DNA from: JAIOZK01 sp964468645
GTDB taxonomy: Bacteria > Bacteroidota > Bacteroidia > Bacteroidales > JAIOZK01
Assembly: GCA_964468645.1 (NCBI GenBank)
Contig: CAYXUU010000013.1
Location: 1 to 64,000, forward strand
Direction: 5' to 3'
DNA: 64,000 bases
The notes under the pieces were generated by a model that saw only the letters and a list, made by a program, of their open reading frames with translations, did no database searches and was not told where the DNA came from. Positions 8,091 to 16,418 of this stretch are shown here, one piece after another (the stretch's first letter is position 1; each line of letters begins with the position of its first letter). A program made the position numbers and the translations under genes.

Positions 8091-9581
8091 ATGGAACGTG
8101 AAATCCTCAGTACCAACAGAAAAGCATTACGCTTAAATCTTGATCCTACCATATACGGGACCATTGCAGAGATTGGTGGAGGACAGGAGGTTGCAAGAAA
8201 CTTTTTCCAGGCAGGTGGTGCTTCTGGAACTGTTGCAAAGACCATTTCTGCCTATGATAAATTATTCAGTGACAAACTATACAATAAAAAGCAACCCGGA
8301 AGATATGTATCAGAAGGAAGATTGAATAAGATGCTGGAAACCGAATACAATGAACTAAAAGATATTCTTACCGGAACACGACCTGAATCTTCCCGCTTTT
8401 TTGTTTATGCCAATACGGTAACCACAATTAATTACAAAAAAGACAATTACAGTCATGGATGGTTGGGAATGTATTTTCAGTTGCATGGTAAATCAGAACC
8501 GAATAAAGTCATCATCCATGTGAATTTACTTGAGAATGACTCCCTCCTTCAACAACAAACACTGGGAACCTTGGGTATAAACCTGATCTTTGCATGTTAT
8601 CATTTCAATGAGCGGCCTAATTTATTTCTGAAATCATTACTTGATAATCTTTCAAATGACAGGATTGAAATAACGATGGTTAGAATGCTGGGTCCTGATA
8701 TGGATTATGTTGACAACAGGTTATTGGGTGTGCAGCTTGTGAGCAATAGCATGACCAATGCCATTGTTTATGATCGTGAAGGAAATGTTCAGCAGCCTTC
8801 GGATATGCTGTACAAAATGAATGTACTGGCCTTCAGGGGAAGTTTCAGGCCTATTACCTATGTAGGATTTGATATGCTAAAGACCAGTTATTCAATATTC
8901 AAGAAGGATGAAGATTATGAAAAGGACAACACCATCAGTCTTTGTGAGATAACACTGAATAACCTGCTGGAAGAAGGCCACCTGGATGAGCAGGATTTCC
9001 TCGACCGCGTTGATATGCTGAATGGAATGGGGCAAAATGTCATGGTATCAAATTTCAGGGAGTATTATAAACTTGTTTCGTACTTCTCACAGTTCAGGAT
9101 CAAAAATCTACGGGTAGTAATAGGGATTCCAACTTTCCTGAATGTGCTGGAGCAAAAATATTATGATCACCTTAAAGGAGGAATTCTTGAAGCCCTTGGA
9201 AAACTATTCATGGACAACATGAAGCTTTATGTTTATCCAACTAAAGACAGTGAAACGGGTGATCTGATAACATCACAAAATTTGCCACTGGAGAAGGATA
9301 TTAAGTTTCTGTATAAGTACCTTATTGAGAACCGTAAGATCATTGACCTGGAAGGGATCAATCCTGACAAATTACATATCAGGTCGAAAGATGTGCTGAA
9401 ACTGATAAAAGGTAATAAAGGTGGTTGGGAGGAATATGTACCTGTTTACATAGAAGAATTTATAAAAACCAATAACCTGTTCGGATTCAGCGGAAAATCT
9501 GAGCTGATATCACGTAGTGATGAATGTGGTGGGTTGGTGGGTGAGAGGACGAGACTGGTGAAGAAGAGGAGGAGAAATTGA
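8091..9581 (+). CDS. Conserved protein of unknown function, 496 residues
   Basis: A soluble protein that I recognise as a widespread uncharacterised family but to which I cannot assign a function. The N-terminus is strikingly conserved in style: LDPTIYGTIAEIGGGQEVAR and FFQAGGASGTVAKTISAYD (about 17-56) look like a nucleotide- or phosphate-binding Gly-rich region. There is no signal peptide or membrane span. The central part contains VDMLNGMGQNVMVSNFREYY. The last 20 residues are basic and purine-rich at the DNA level (GERTRLVKKRRRN) and run into a repeat relic, so the natural C-terminus may have been extended. TATATTTG at 8053-8060 is a likely -7 box. It is a single gene. Confidence 0.8.
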   Translation: MEREILSTNRKALRLNLDPTIYGTIAEIGGGQEVARNFFQAGGASGTVAKTISAYDKLFSDKLYNKKQPGRYVSEGRLNKMLETEYNELKDILTGTRPESSRFFVYANTVTTINYKKDNYSHGWLGMYFQLHGKSEPNKVIIHVNLLENDSLLQQQTLGTLGINLIFACYHFNERPNLFLKSLLDNLSNDRIEITMVRMLGPDMDYVDNRLLGVQLVSNSMTNAIVYDREGNVQQPSDMLYKMNVLAFRGSFRPITYVGFDMLKTSYSIFKKDEDYEKDNTISLCEITLNNLLEEGHLDEQDFLDRVDMLNGMGQNVMVSNFREYYKLVSYFSQFRIKNLRVVIGIPTFLNVLEQKYYDHLKGGILEALGKLFMDNMKLYVYPTKDSETGDLITSQNLPLEKDIKFLYKYLIENRKIIDLEGINPDKLHIRSKDVLKLIKGNKGGWEEYVPVYIEEFIKTNNLFGFSGKSELISRSDECGGLVGERTRLVKKRRRN

Positions 9582-9675
9582 ATTGTCGATTGTTGATCAC
9601 TATTGTCCGGGTGATTTTAAGATTGCAAGGAGATTCCTCGGCTACCATTGATTGAAATTGACAATTGACAATTTC
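9574..9675. repeat. Degenerate inverted-repeat relic
   Basis: GAAATTG at 9574-9580 pairs with CAATTTC at 9669-9675, and the flanking ATTGTC-type units on both sides are related but shifted by two bases. The left arm overlaps the last codons of the preceding gene. Nothing else is seen in this gap. Confidence 0.4.
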
Positions 9676-9706
9676 TTATTTCATTCTTTTTGAGAACATC
9701 CAACCA

Positions 9707-10117
9707 TTAAAACGCTTTATATAACCTTGCCAGTGAGTAACCGGGAGCTTCAATGCTTAGATCCATAAAATAGCCAAAAGCAGTTTGATAAACTTCGTAT
9801 TCAGTGTTTCTTAATCTTTCTTCAGCATTGTCAAATAGTTCTTTTGAGAATTCCACAGAGGCTTTACTATCGGCTAAATGCGCAAATGAATGCAATACGA
9901 TTAGTCTTGTATTATTCTTTCCTGCGGCCCATTTGATATTTTTAAGCAGCTTCTTTAATACACCGGTAGGATCCTCTTCATCATTGGCTTCAGCCTGTAT
10001 AAATCCGACCAGGGTATTTTCAAATTCACGACCTTCGTTGATGTCAGGAAGCTCCTCAATTGTTTTGGTTGCAGGTTGGTAACCAAATTTTGTACAGTAA
10101 ATCATCAACAGTTTCAT
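9707..10117 (-). CDS. Free-standing archaeal-type ThrRS editing domain
   Basis: A 136-residue protein matching, end to end, the N-terminal editing domain of archaeal threonyl-tRNA synthetases (DTD-like fold). Visible family marks are MKLLMIYCTKFGYQP at the start, HSFAHLADSKAS (about 76-87, with His80), and AFGYFMDLSIEAPGYSLARL (113-132). The archaeal domain removes Ser from tRNA-Thr. No synthetase domain is attached or adjacent, so it would act in trans. In my recollected alignment the archaeal FGYYKAF lysine, described as important for proofreading, is Met118 here, and a later His is Tyr; activity may differ. It runs in the same direction as the hydrolase gene upstream, 44 bases away. Confidence 0.82.
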   Translation of the reverse strand: MKLLMIYCTKFGYQPATKTIEELPDINEGREFENTLVGFIQAEANDEEDPTGVLKKLLKNIKWAAGKNNTRLIVLHSFAHLADSKASVEFSKELFDNAEERLRNTEYEVYQTAFGYFMDLSIEAPGYSLARLYKAF

Positions 10118-10161
10118 ACATGTTTTATTACAATGAATACCTAAATTTCTTACTTCTGGAA

Positions 10162-11178
10162 TTATTTTGAAAGCTTTACGTACAGCTTATCAGTCGCCTT
10201 AACAAGAGCATTCGAAATACCAGGCCCGAAATGTCCTTCTTTTTCGATAATAACAAGCTCTGACAGTGGTAACCCCTTATAAAGTTTGTAAGCAGTTATT
10301 GGCGGACAGGGCATATCAAACCTTCCGTTGACGATGATGGTGGGTATGTGCTTTATCTTATAAAGATTCTTCCAGATTTGATACGGTTCGAAGAAGCAAA
10401 GATTTGCCATATAATAATTCTCAATCAATGCAAAGGCATGGGGATTATTATCAGCAAGCCATTGTTTCAACTCCTGCCTGTTAACATCAAGGTCTGATAT
10501 TACCCATTCATACCAGGTCCAGAGATCACTGTAATAATGCACCGAATCGGGTGGAGAGTCCATCAATAATTCAAGCATGTAATCTGGCCTGGGAATGCGT
10601 TCAGGATCAGGCAATGATGAAATGAACTTATCATATTCGGCCGGGTAAAAGTTACGGGAACCCCCATGATAAAAATGATCAATCTCTTCTTGAGTAGCTG
10701 TAAATATACCTCTTAAGATCATTCCTGACACATGATCAGGGTAAGTTTCCGCATAAGCCAGAGCAAGCGTTGATCCCCATGATCCTCCGAAAAGAATGAT
10801 TTTTTCCAATCCCAATTTCTTGCGGAGTTTTTCAATATCATCAACAAGGTTCCATGTATTGTTCTCTTGTATTTCGGTATATGGTTTCGATTTCCCTGCA
10901 CCACGCTGATCATGCATAACAATGAGATACTTTCCCGGATCGAAAAATTGCCGCATCATGGGCCTGGTGCTCCCCCCTGGCCCTCCATGCAGAACAAATA
11001 CCGGCATTCCCTCCGGATTCCCGCTGAGCTCATAATAAAGTTCGTGAAGGTTGGAGACATTCAGATATCCTTGTTCATAAGGTTCGATTGCCGGCCAGAG
11101 ATCAGAGTTTGTAAGCTGTTCTTCCCTGCAGCTTATTAAACAAATGCATATTATCGAAAGCAGAATGGTGTTTTTCAT
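10162..11178 (-). CDS. Proline iminopeptidase-like alpha/beta hydrolase lipoprotein
   Basis: A 338-residue serine hydrolase of the prolyl aminopeptidase (S33) type. It shows the oxyanion HGGPGG, QRGAGKS, and the nucleophile elbow GGSWGS with Ser133; a late GRFDMPCP and EGHFGPG supply the likely Asp and His. The start at 11178 gives a lipoprotein signal (MKNTILLSIICICLISC, lipobox Cys17). The upstream ATG at 11223 is rejected because a complete promoter occupies 11196-11223. It probably trims N-terminal proline from peptides in the periplasm, though other amino-terminal or ester substrates are possible. Confidence 0.85.
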   Translation of the reverse strand: MKNTILLSIICICLISCREEQLTNSDLWPAIEPYEQGYLNVSNLHELYYELSGNPEGMPVFVLHGGPGGSTRPMMRQFFDPGKYLIVMHDQRGAGKSKPYTEIQENNTWNLVDDIEKLRKKLGLEKIILFGGSWGSTLALAYAETYPDHVSGMILRGIFTATQEEIDHFYHGGSRNFYPAEYDKFISSLPDPERIPRPDYMLELLMDSPPDSVHYYSDLWTWYEWVISDLDVNRQELKQWLADNNPHAFALIENYYMANLCFFEPYQIWKNLYKIKHIPTIIVNGRFDMPCPPITAYKLYKGLPLSELVIIEKEGHFGPGISNALVKATDKLYVKLSK

Positions 11179-11195
11179 TGTGAAATATTTTAAAT

Positions 11196-11223
11196 CAAAT
11201 TTAGAAAATATTTCATAGTTCAA
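11196..11223 (-). promoter_or_regulatory. Promoter of the lipoprotein peptidase
   Basis: On the minus strand, TTG (11223-11221), a 17-base spacer, then TAAATTTG (11203-11196). The start codon at 11178 lies 17 bases downstream. This arrangement decides the start of the gene. Confidence 0.6.
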
Positions 11224-11359
11224 GATTGCGTATCAAGCTGCCATAAATTCAAGGATATCGCTTGTGAAAATAGGGTTGTTTAATATTTATCCATGCATCT
11301 GTTGCATTTATTTTTTAAGATTTACCTGATTTATTTACCTTTGAATAAATTTCTTCCTG

Positions 11360-12622
11360 ATGATCCCTCTAGCTGAACAATTACGCCCCGGAAACCTTGA
11401 TGAATACATCGGGCAGAACCATCTTGTAGGGAAGAATGCCATCCTCAGGAAGGCGATAGGGATGGGCACCATACCGTCGATGATACTCTGGGGCCCTCCG
11501 GGAGTTGGAAAAACAACACTGGCCTATATTATATCAGAGCAACTCCAACGTCCGTTTTACACGCTCAGTGCTGTAAGTTCCGGAGTAAAGGATGTAAGAA
11601 CAGTGATCCAAAATGCCAGGTATGCGGGCAATACCGCCATCCTATTTATTGATGAAATCCACAGGTTCAGCAAATCTCAACAAGACTCATTGCTAGGTGC
11701 GGTGGAGAAAGGGATCATAACACTTATTGGAGCTACAACTGAGAATCCATCTTTTGAGGTCATTTCGCCCCTCCTTTCAAGATGCCAGGTCTATATCCTG
11801 AAACCTCTTGAAAAAGATCACCTGATTTACCTGCTTACCGTCGCAAAGAAGCATCTTGAAAAAGAATACAAAATAAAAATCATACTGAAGGAAAAAGAAG
11901 CCCTGCTGAGAATCTCGGGCGGTGATGCCCGAAAACTTTTCAATGCCCTTGAGCTTGTTGTGCAGGCTGAGAAATTAAAATCGACTGTTACTATTACCAA
12001 TAAGAAAGCGCTGGATGTTATACAGGAGAACCTTGTTATGTATGACAAGAAGGGCGAAATGCATTATGATGTGATCTCAGCATTCATTAAATCAATGCGT
12101 GGCAGCGATCCCAATGCTGCAGTGTATTACATGGCAAGGATGGTTGAAGCTGGGGAGGACCCAAAATTCATTGCCAGAAGGATGGTAATCCTCGCATCTG
12201 AGGACATCGGAAATGCAAATCCAAATGCTCTATTGCTTGCCAATGCCTGCTTTGATGCCATTAATAAAGTTGGCTGGCCTGAAGGGCGTATCATACTTTC
12301 CCAAACAGCCATATACCTGGCTTCCTCTCCCAAAAGCAATGCTTCCTATATGGCCATCAACAAGGCCCAGGAACTTGTAAAAAAGACCGGCGACCAACCG
12401 GTACCATTACATATAAGAAATGCACCCACAAAGCTGATGAAGGATATCGGCTATGGAAAAAACTATAAGTATGCCCATAGTTATGATGGGAACTTTACTG
12501 ATCTTGAATACTTACCTGAGGATATTAGCGGGACAAAAATATACGATCCCGGCAACAATCCCAGGGAGGAAGAAATCAGAAAAAGACTAAAATCCTGGTG
12601 GAAAGAAAAATACGAATATTAA
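11360..12622 (+). CDS. rarA: Replication-associated recombination protein A (AAA+ ATPase)
   Basis: A 420-residue clamp-loader-like AAA+ ATPase acting at stalled replication forks. It begins PLAEQLRPGNLDEYIGQ, has Walker A GPPGVGKTT (about 44-52), Walker B ILFIDEIHRF (about 93-102), and sensor GATTENPSF. The C-terminal MgsA/RarA tetramerisation part includes KSMRGSDPNAAVYYMARM and IVLASEDIGNANP-like sequence. Length is normal for the family. TACCTTTG at 11336-11343 is a likely -7 box, 17 bases before the ATG. The DUF5362 gene follows 15 bases downstream and is probably cotranscribed. Confidence 0.95.
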   Translation: MIPLAEQLRPGNLDEYIGQNHLVGKNAILRKAIGMGTIPSMILWGPPGVGKTTLAYIISEQLQRPFYTLSAVSSGVKDVRTVIQNARYAGNTAILFIDEIHRFSKSQQDSLLGAVEKGIITLIGATTENPSFEVISPLLSRCQVYILKPLEKDHLIYLLTVAKKHLEKEYKIKIILKEKEALLRISGGDARKLFNALELVVQAEKLKSTVTITNKKALDVIQENLVMYDKKGEMHYDVISAFIKSMRGSDPNAAVYYMARMVEAGEDPKFIARRMVILASEDIGNANPNALLLANACFDAINKVGWPEGRIILSQTAIYLASSPKSNASYMAINKAQELVKKTGDQPVPLHIRNAPTKLMKDIGYGKNYKYAHSYDGNFTDLEYLPEDISGTKIYDPGNNPREEEIRKRLKSWWKEKYEY

Positions 12623-12637
12623 CCAAATATTATAATC

Positions 12638-13087
12638 ATGGAAAATCTTACTTCTTCTTCAACAAATTATGAGAATAATATTGAACTGGATCCAATCCAT
12701 ATTCAATATTTAAGAGCAGCCGGTAGATGGGCTATGTTTCTGGCCATCCTTGGATTTATCGGAATAGGCATAATGATTATCCTGGCACTGTTTGTTGGTG
12801 TTGCCGGTTCAGCATTGGGATCAGGGTTTCACATACTGCCTGCAGCTGCGATTACAGCAATATATATTATCATGGCCTTTATCTATTTTATTCCGGTATA
12901 TTATTTATACAAGTTTGCTGACAATGCCATCAAGCTTGTCAGGTTCAGAAATAAGTTAACCCTGACAGAAACGTTTAAATATCTTAAGAATCATTATCAG
13001 TTTATGGGTATTTTTACGATTGTAATCATATCCATTTATGTATTGATACTGATTATAAGCATTGGGATTGCTGCTTTGAGATATTAA
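12638..13087 (+). CDS. Small DUF5362-type membrane protein
   Basis: A 149-residue protein with a soluble N-terminus (about 1-28) and three to four hydrophobic segments (about 31-58, 66-88 and 124-146). The pattern RAAGRWAMFLAILGFIGIG and the loop NAIKLVRFRNKLTLTETFKY match the DUF5362 family of Bacteroidota. The role is unknown. It follows rarA by 15 bases, but nothing in its sequence points to DNA repair, so shared transcription need not mean shared function. Confidence 0.75.
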   Translation: MENLTSSSTNYENNIELDPIHIQYLRAAGRWAMFLAILGFIGIGIMIILALFVGVAGSALGSGFHILPAAAITAIYIIMAFIYFIPVYYLYKFADNAIKLVRFRNKLTLTETFKYLKNHYQFMGIFTIVIISIYVLILIISIGIAALRY

Positions 13088-13194
13088 CCACTACAGCTTT
13101 CCATTATTGATTTTAACACTTTTTATAAATTCCTTTTTAAGTTTTCTTTATTTGATCAATACTTTTGTGTGAGTATTACCTGAACCTGTGTCCA

Positions 13195-14985
13195 ATGATA
13201 AACGTTAAAGATTATTACAATTCAAGAATCAACAAATATAATCGCATAATTGGCCGTTTGATCAGAAGAGAAAAACTACATGCCCTATTTCGGTTTACAA
13301 CCTTTATTTCCGGAATATTCTTATTCTATTTTACATTTAAATGGAACGCTTATGCCGGTTTTGCTTCCCTCCTATTATTTATTGGATTATTTGTTGTTCT
13401 TGTACTTAAAGATTTCAGGATAAAGAAAAAAAGGAAATCTTCTGAAGTGCTCAGAAATATTAATGAAAAGGAACTCGATTTTTTGAATTTTAAATTTGAC
13501 ATGTTTGAAGGTGGGGATGAATTCATTGACAGGGATCATCCTTTCAGTTCTGATCTGGATATCTTTGGTAATGATTCACTGTTTCAATTTGTAAACCGCA
13601 CAACAAGTGCCAGGGCTAAAAAAGAACTGGCAAACTGGTTTAAGCATCCTTATGATATAACCAACATTAAAGAACGTCAGGAATCGATCAGGGAACTGAG
13701 TAAAAAACCTGAATGGAGAGAGCATTTCCGGGCCCTTGGCATACTGGCCCAACAGTCGAAGATAAATCCGGCTGCTTTGCTTGAATGGTTGAATGAACGA
13801 TATTTCTTTCTGGGGAATAAGCCACTTCAAATTTTGAGTTTTATCATGCCGGTTGTTACGATCCTTACTTTTGCTTTTTCAGGAAATTTTATTCCAATCG
13901 GTGTGCCAATACTCTGTTTATTTATAAATTTCTGGATAGTATTTCTAACCACAAGAAGGGTTAGTGAGATACATCAGAAGGTATCGAGATCAGTAGAACT
14001 ATTGCATGCTTATTCAAAGCTATTTGACCTTATTGAAAATGAAAAATTTAAGACAGAACTTTTATCCGGATTTAAAAAAGGGATAATATGCAGGGAGAAG
14101 CATGCTTCAAAAACCATCAGGTCGTTAAGCAGGATACTTGGACGGCTTGATTTCAGGTTAAATATGGTTGTTGCAATTCCGCTAAACCTTGTTTTGCTGT
14201 GGGATCTGCATCATATATTCATCCTCGAAAAATGGAAGAAAAAAAATAACAGAGAGGTTGATAACTGGTTCAATATACTGGCATTATTTGATGCCTTCTC
14301 CAGTCTGGCAAACCTTGCTTTTAACAAACCAATGTGGGTAATTCCGGTTGAGAAAGCCGGTGATTTCAATATTACCACTCAAAACATGGGGCATCCTTTG
14401 ATCCCGGATAAAAAGCGAATTGATAATTCTTTTAAGATGCTGGGCCCTGGTAAAATAGTTATTGTTACAGGATCAAACATGTCGGGTAAAACTACTTTTC
14501 TACGGACTATCGGGGTAAACCTGTTGTTAGCAATGACAGGGGTCCCTGTACCGGCCTCATCACTTGAGTTTACAAGGGTTAATCTCAGAACAAGTATGCG
14601 CATTGCCGATTCATTAACAGAGAATACCTCATCCTTTTACGCTGAATTAAAGAGGTTAAAGAGTATTCTTGAGGCTGTTAAGGGAAAAGAACAATGTCTT
14701 TTGTTACTCGATGAAATTCTGAAGGGTACCAATTCAGCCGACAGGCATAAAGGATCTGATGCCCTTATACGACAGCTTATCAAGCACAATGCGGTAGGGT
14801 TATTAGCCACCCATGATCTTGATTTATCCAACCTTGAGAAAGAAATCCCTGACCACATTGAGAATTACAATTTCGATGTTCAGATCGAAGGTGATGAACT
14901 GTATTTCGACTATAAGATCCATAAAGGGGTTTGTAAAAGCCTGAACGCTTCTATATTGATGAAGAAGATGGGGATAGATGTCTGA
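13195..14985 (+). CDS. Membrane-anchored MutS-family ATPase
   Basis: A 596-residue MutS relative without the mismatch-recognition and connector domains. Two N-terminal membrane spans (about 30-75) and another hydrophobic pair (about 205-250) flank a MutS core-like stretch (TTSARAKKELANWFKHP, about 130-146). The C-terminal ATPase has Walker A TGSNMSGKTTFLR, Walker B LLLDEILKGTNSADR, and the His-switch LLATHDLDL. The TTG at 13165 would fall in a -7 box (TACTTTTG, 13160-13167), so the ATG at 13195 is preferred. The family is known in Bacteroidota as MutS-related proteins with no settled role; canonical mismatch repair is unlikely. Confidence 0.85.
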   Translation: MINVKDYYNSRINKYNRIIGRLIRREKLHALFRFTTFISGIFLFYFTFKWNAYAGFASLLLFIGLFVVLVLKDFRIKKKRKSSEVLRNINEKELDFLNFKFDMFEGGDEFIDRDHPFSSDLDIFGNDSLFQFVNRTTSARAKKELANWFKHPYDITNIKERQESIRELSKKPEWREHFRALGILAQQSKINPAALLEWLNERYFFLGNKPLQILSFIMPVVTILTFAFSGNFIPIGVPILCLFINFWIVFLTTRRVSEIHQKVSRSVELLHAYSKLFDLIENEKFKTELLSGFKKGIICREKHASKTIRSLSRILGRLDFRLNMVVAIPLNLVLLWDLHHIFILEKWKKKNNREVDNWFNILALFDAFSSLANLAFNKPMWVIPVEKAGDFNITTQNMGHPLIPDKKRIDNSFKMLGPGKIVIVTGSNMSGKTTFLRTIGVNLLLAMTGVPVPASSLEFTRVNLRTSMRIADSLTENTSSFYAELKRLKSILEAVKGKEQCLLLLDEILKGTNSADRHKGSDALIRQLIKHNAVGLLATHDLDLSNLEKEIPDHIENYNFDVQIEGDELYFDYKIHKGVCKSLNASILMKKMGIDV

Positions 14986-14987
14986 GT

Positions 14988-15271
14988 TCTGGGTTCGGAG
15001 TTCGGAGTTCTGGATTGTGCAGACTTAATTTCAATATCGCAGGTCAGGTGTCTTTAAAAGTCCCTATAGTTATAAGTTACCGATTCGAAGTTGAGCAAAA
15101 CGAAGAGTCCGTAATACCATAGAGTGTTATTGGAATATGGAGGCTATATTTTTCCTTAGCGAGTCATTGCGGATAACTTTGCGGCCATTTGCGTAATAGC
15201 TATAAATTGCTCACTTCACACACAAATGTTTAAGTTGGTTTAACTTCGAACTGGCAACTTCGGACTTCAAA
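14988..15271. repeat. Intergenic repeat relics
   Basis: This 286-base gap begins with tandem GTTCGGAGTTCGGAGTTC-like units (14996-15012) and ends with AACTTCGAACTGGC and AACTTCGGACTTC (about 15242-15268), which are loosely complementary to the start. Between them are short stretches of mixed sequence without an open frame, promoter or stable hairpin that I can support. It is probably degraded repeat DNA between converging genes. Confidence 0.35.
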
Positions 15272-16297
15272 CTATTTTACCCCCAAAAACTTCACATTCT
15301 TATCAAGATACTCATCAAATCCTGTGGGTGGCATTTCATGCCCAATAGTTTTTCTGGGGCTGAATTTATACAGGAATCCTAACTCCAGGAATTTCGATCG
15401 CATATTTGCATGAATATTTGTATTTGGATCATACATGCCTGTGTAAATGATCCCTTTCTGTTTCTTCCCTTTTGCCCGAAGGATATTTTCATCGGTAAAA
15501 TTTACTGGTTTCCCCGGAGCTACTGTAAGAAATCCTTTTAGCGGTATTGCCTGCTCAAATAAGCAGTATATAGCCATTTCCCCCCCCTGTGAAAATCCGC
15601 CGATAAGAGCCCTTGTGGTATCCACAGCATATTCTTTAATAAGCTTATTGTACGAATTAACGATCTCCTGAAGGGCAAGCTCCTTATCATCCCAGCAATA
15701 GCCACCCATATCGGCTACCTGCGAAGATTGTATATAAGCTACAACAAATCCATTTTTTAACCTGTCTGAAGTCCATACCTCTTTAAATTCTTCGGCAGTA
15801 CCTCCCCAGTTATGTAAAACAATAAATAATGGAAATAATGTATCCTGCCGATAATCTTCGGGTAATTCAACTAAAAGCTTGACTTCTGATGATGCCTGTT
15901 TTTCCAGCTTCTTTTTGCGGTCAATCTGTAACAATGAATCGAATTCTGCTGTGTATGCAAGTGAATCAAAAATAACCCAATCAGGATCAAAACCAAGAAA
16001 CATATTATTAACGATAGCATACCGAAAAGCTGAGAGTGCATTTTCTTCATCATTCAACATGAGGTAGTTCATGACAAGGTTGGCAAGAATCTCATGCTCC
16101 TTTTCAGGATAAAGTGATCGGCCCTTTTCCATGTATTCAATAGCCAGATTGTGGTTCTGCTGGTAACCCAGATGGAGGACTTTCCTTGAAAACTCCCTGT
16201 AAGTCAGGGTATCAATAGATAACTGCTGCGAATAGCCGGTTAATGATATTAACAGTCCGGTCAATAATAATAATGCACGAAGATTCATAATTTCCAA
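15272..16297 (-). CDS. Secreted esterase/phospholipase-like alpha/beta hydrolase
   Basis: A 341-residue protein with a signal peptide (about 1-23, ending TGYSQQ). Residues about 25-125 form a helical, TPR-like part; the second half is an alpha/beta hydrolase with FIVLHNWGG, the nucleophile elbow IGGFSQGGEMA and a final KTIGHEMPP with the likely catalytic His. It resembles bacterial carboxylesterases and poly-ester or acyl-hydrolase proteins of the periplasm. Met4 (16288) is an equally possible start. The substrate is not readable. It is a single gene on the minus strand. Confidence 0.75.
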   Translation of the reverse strand: MEIMNLRALLLLTGLLISLTGYSQQLSIDTLTYREFSRKVLHLGYQQNHNLAIEYMEKGRSLYPEKEHEILANLVMNYLMLNDEENALSAFRYAIVNNMFLGFDPDWVIFDSLAYTAEFDSLLQIDRKKKLEKQASSEVKLLVELPEDYRQDTLFPLFIVLHNWGGTAEEFKEVWTSDRLKNGFVVAYIQSSQVADMGGYCWDDKELALQEIVNSYNKLIKEYAVDTTRALIGGFSQGGEMAIYCLFEQAIPLKGFLTVAPGKPVNFTDENILRAKGKKQKGIIYTGMYDPNTNIHANMRSKFLELGFLYKFSPRKTIGHEMPPTGFDEYLDKNVKFLGVK

Positions 16298-16418
16298 TTT
16301 TAAAGAGTGCGAATTTATTAATTATTATCCTAATGGAGGCTGATCATAAAAATAACTTTGGAAAAATAAATGAAACCGGTTACAGTACAGGAAATACGAC
16401 CAGTTAGGCCATCAAATA

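Noticed and set aside
11179..11223. Upstream ATG for the lipoprotein peptidase
   Set aside because: It overlaps the promoter and would bury the lipoprotein signal behind 15 extra residues.
13165..13194. Upstream TTG start for the MutS relative
   Set aside because: The codon falls inside a TAnnTTTG promoter box; the ATG at 13195 is a better start.
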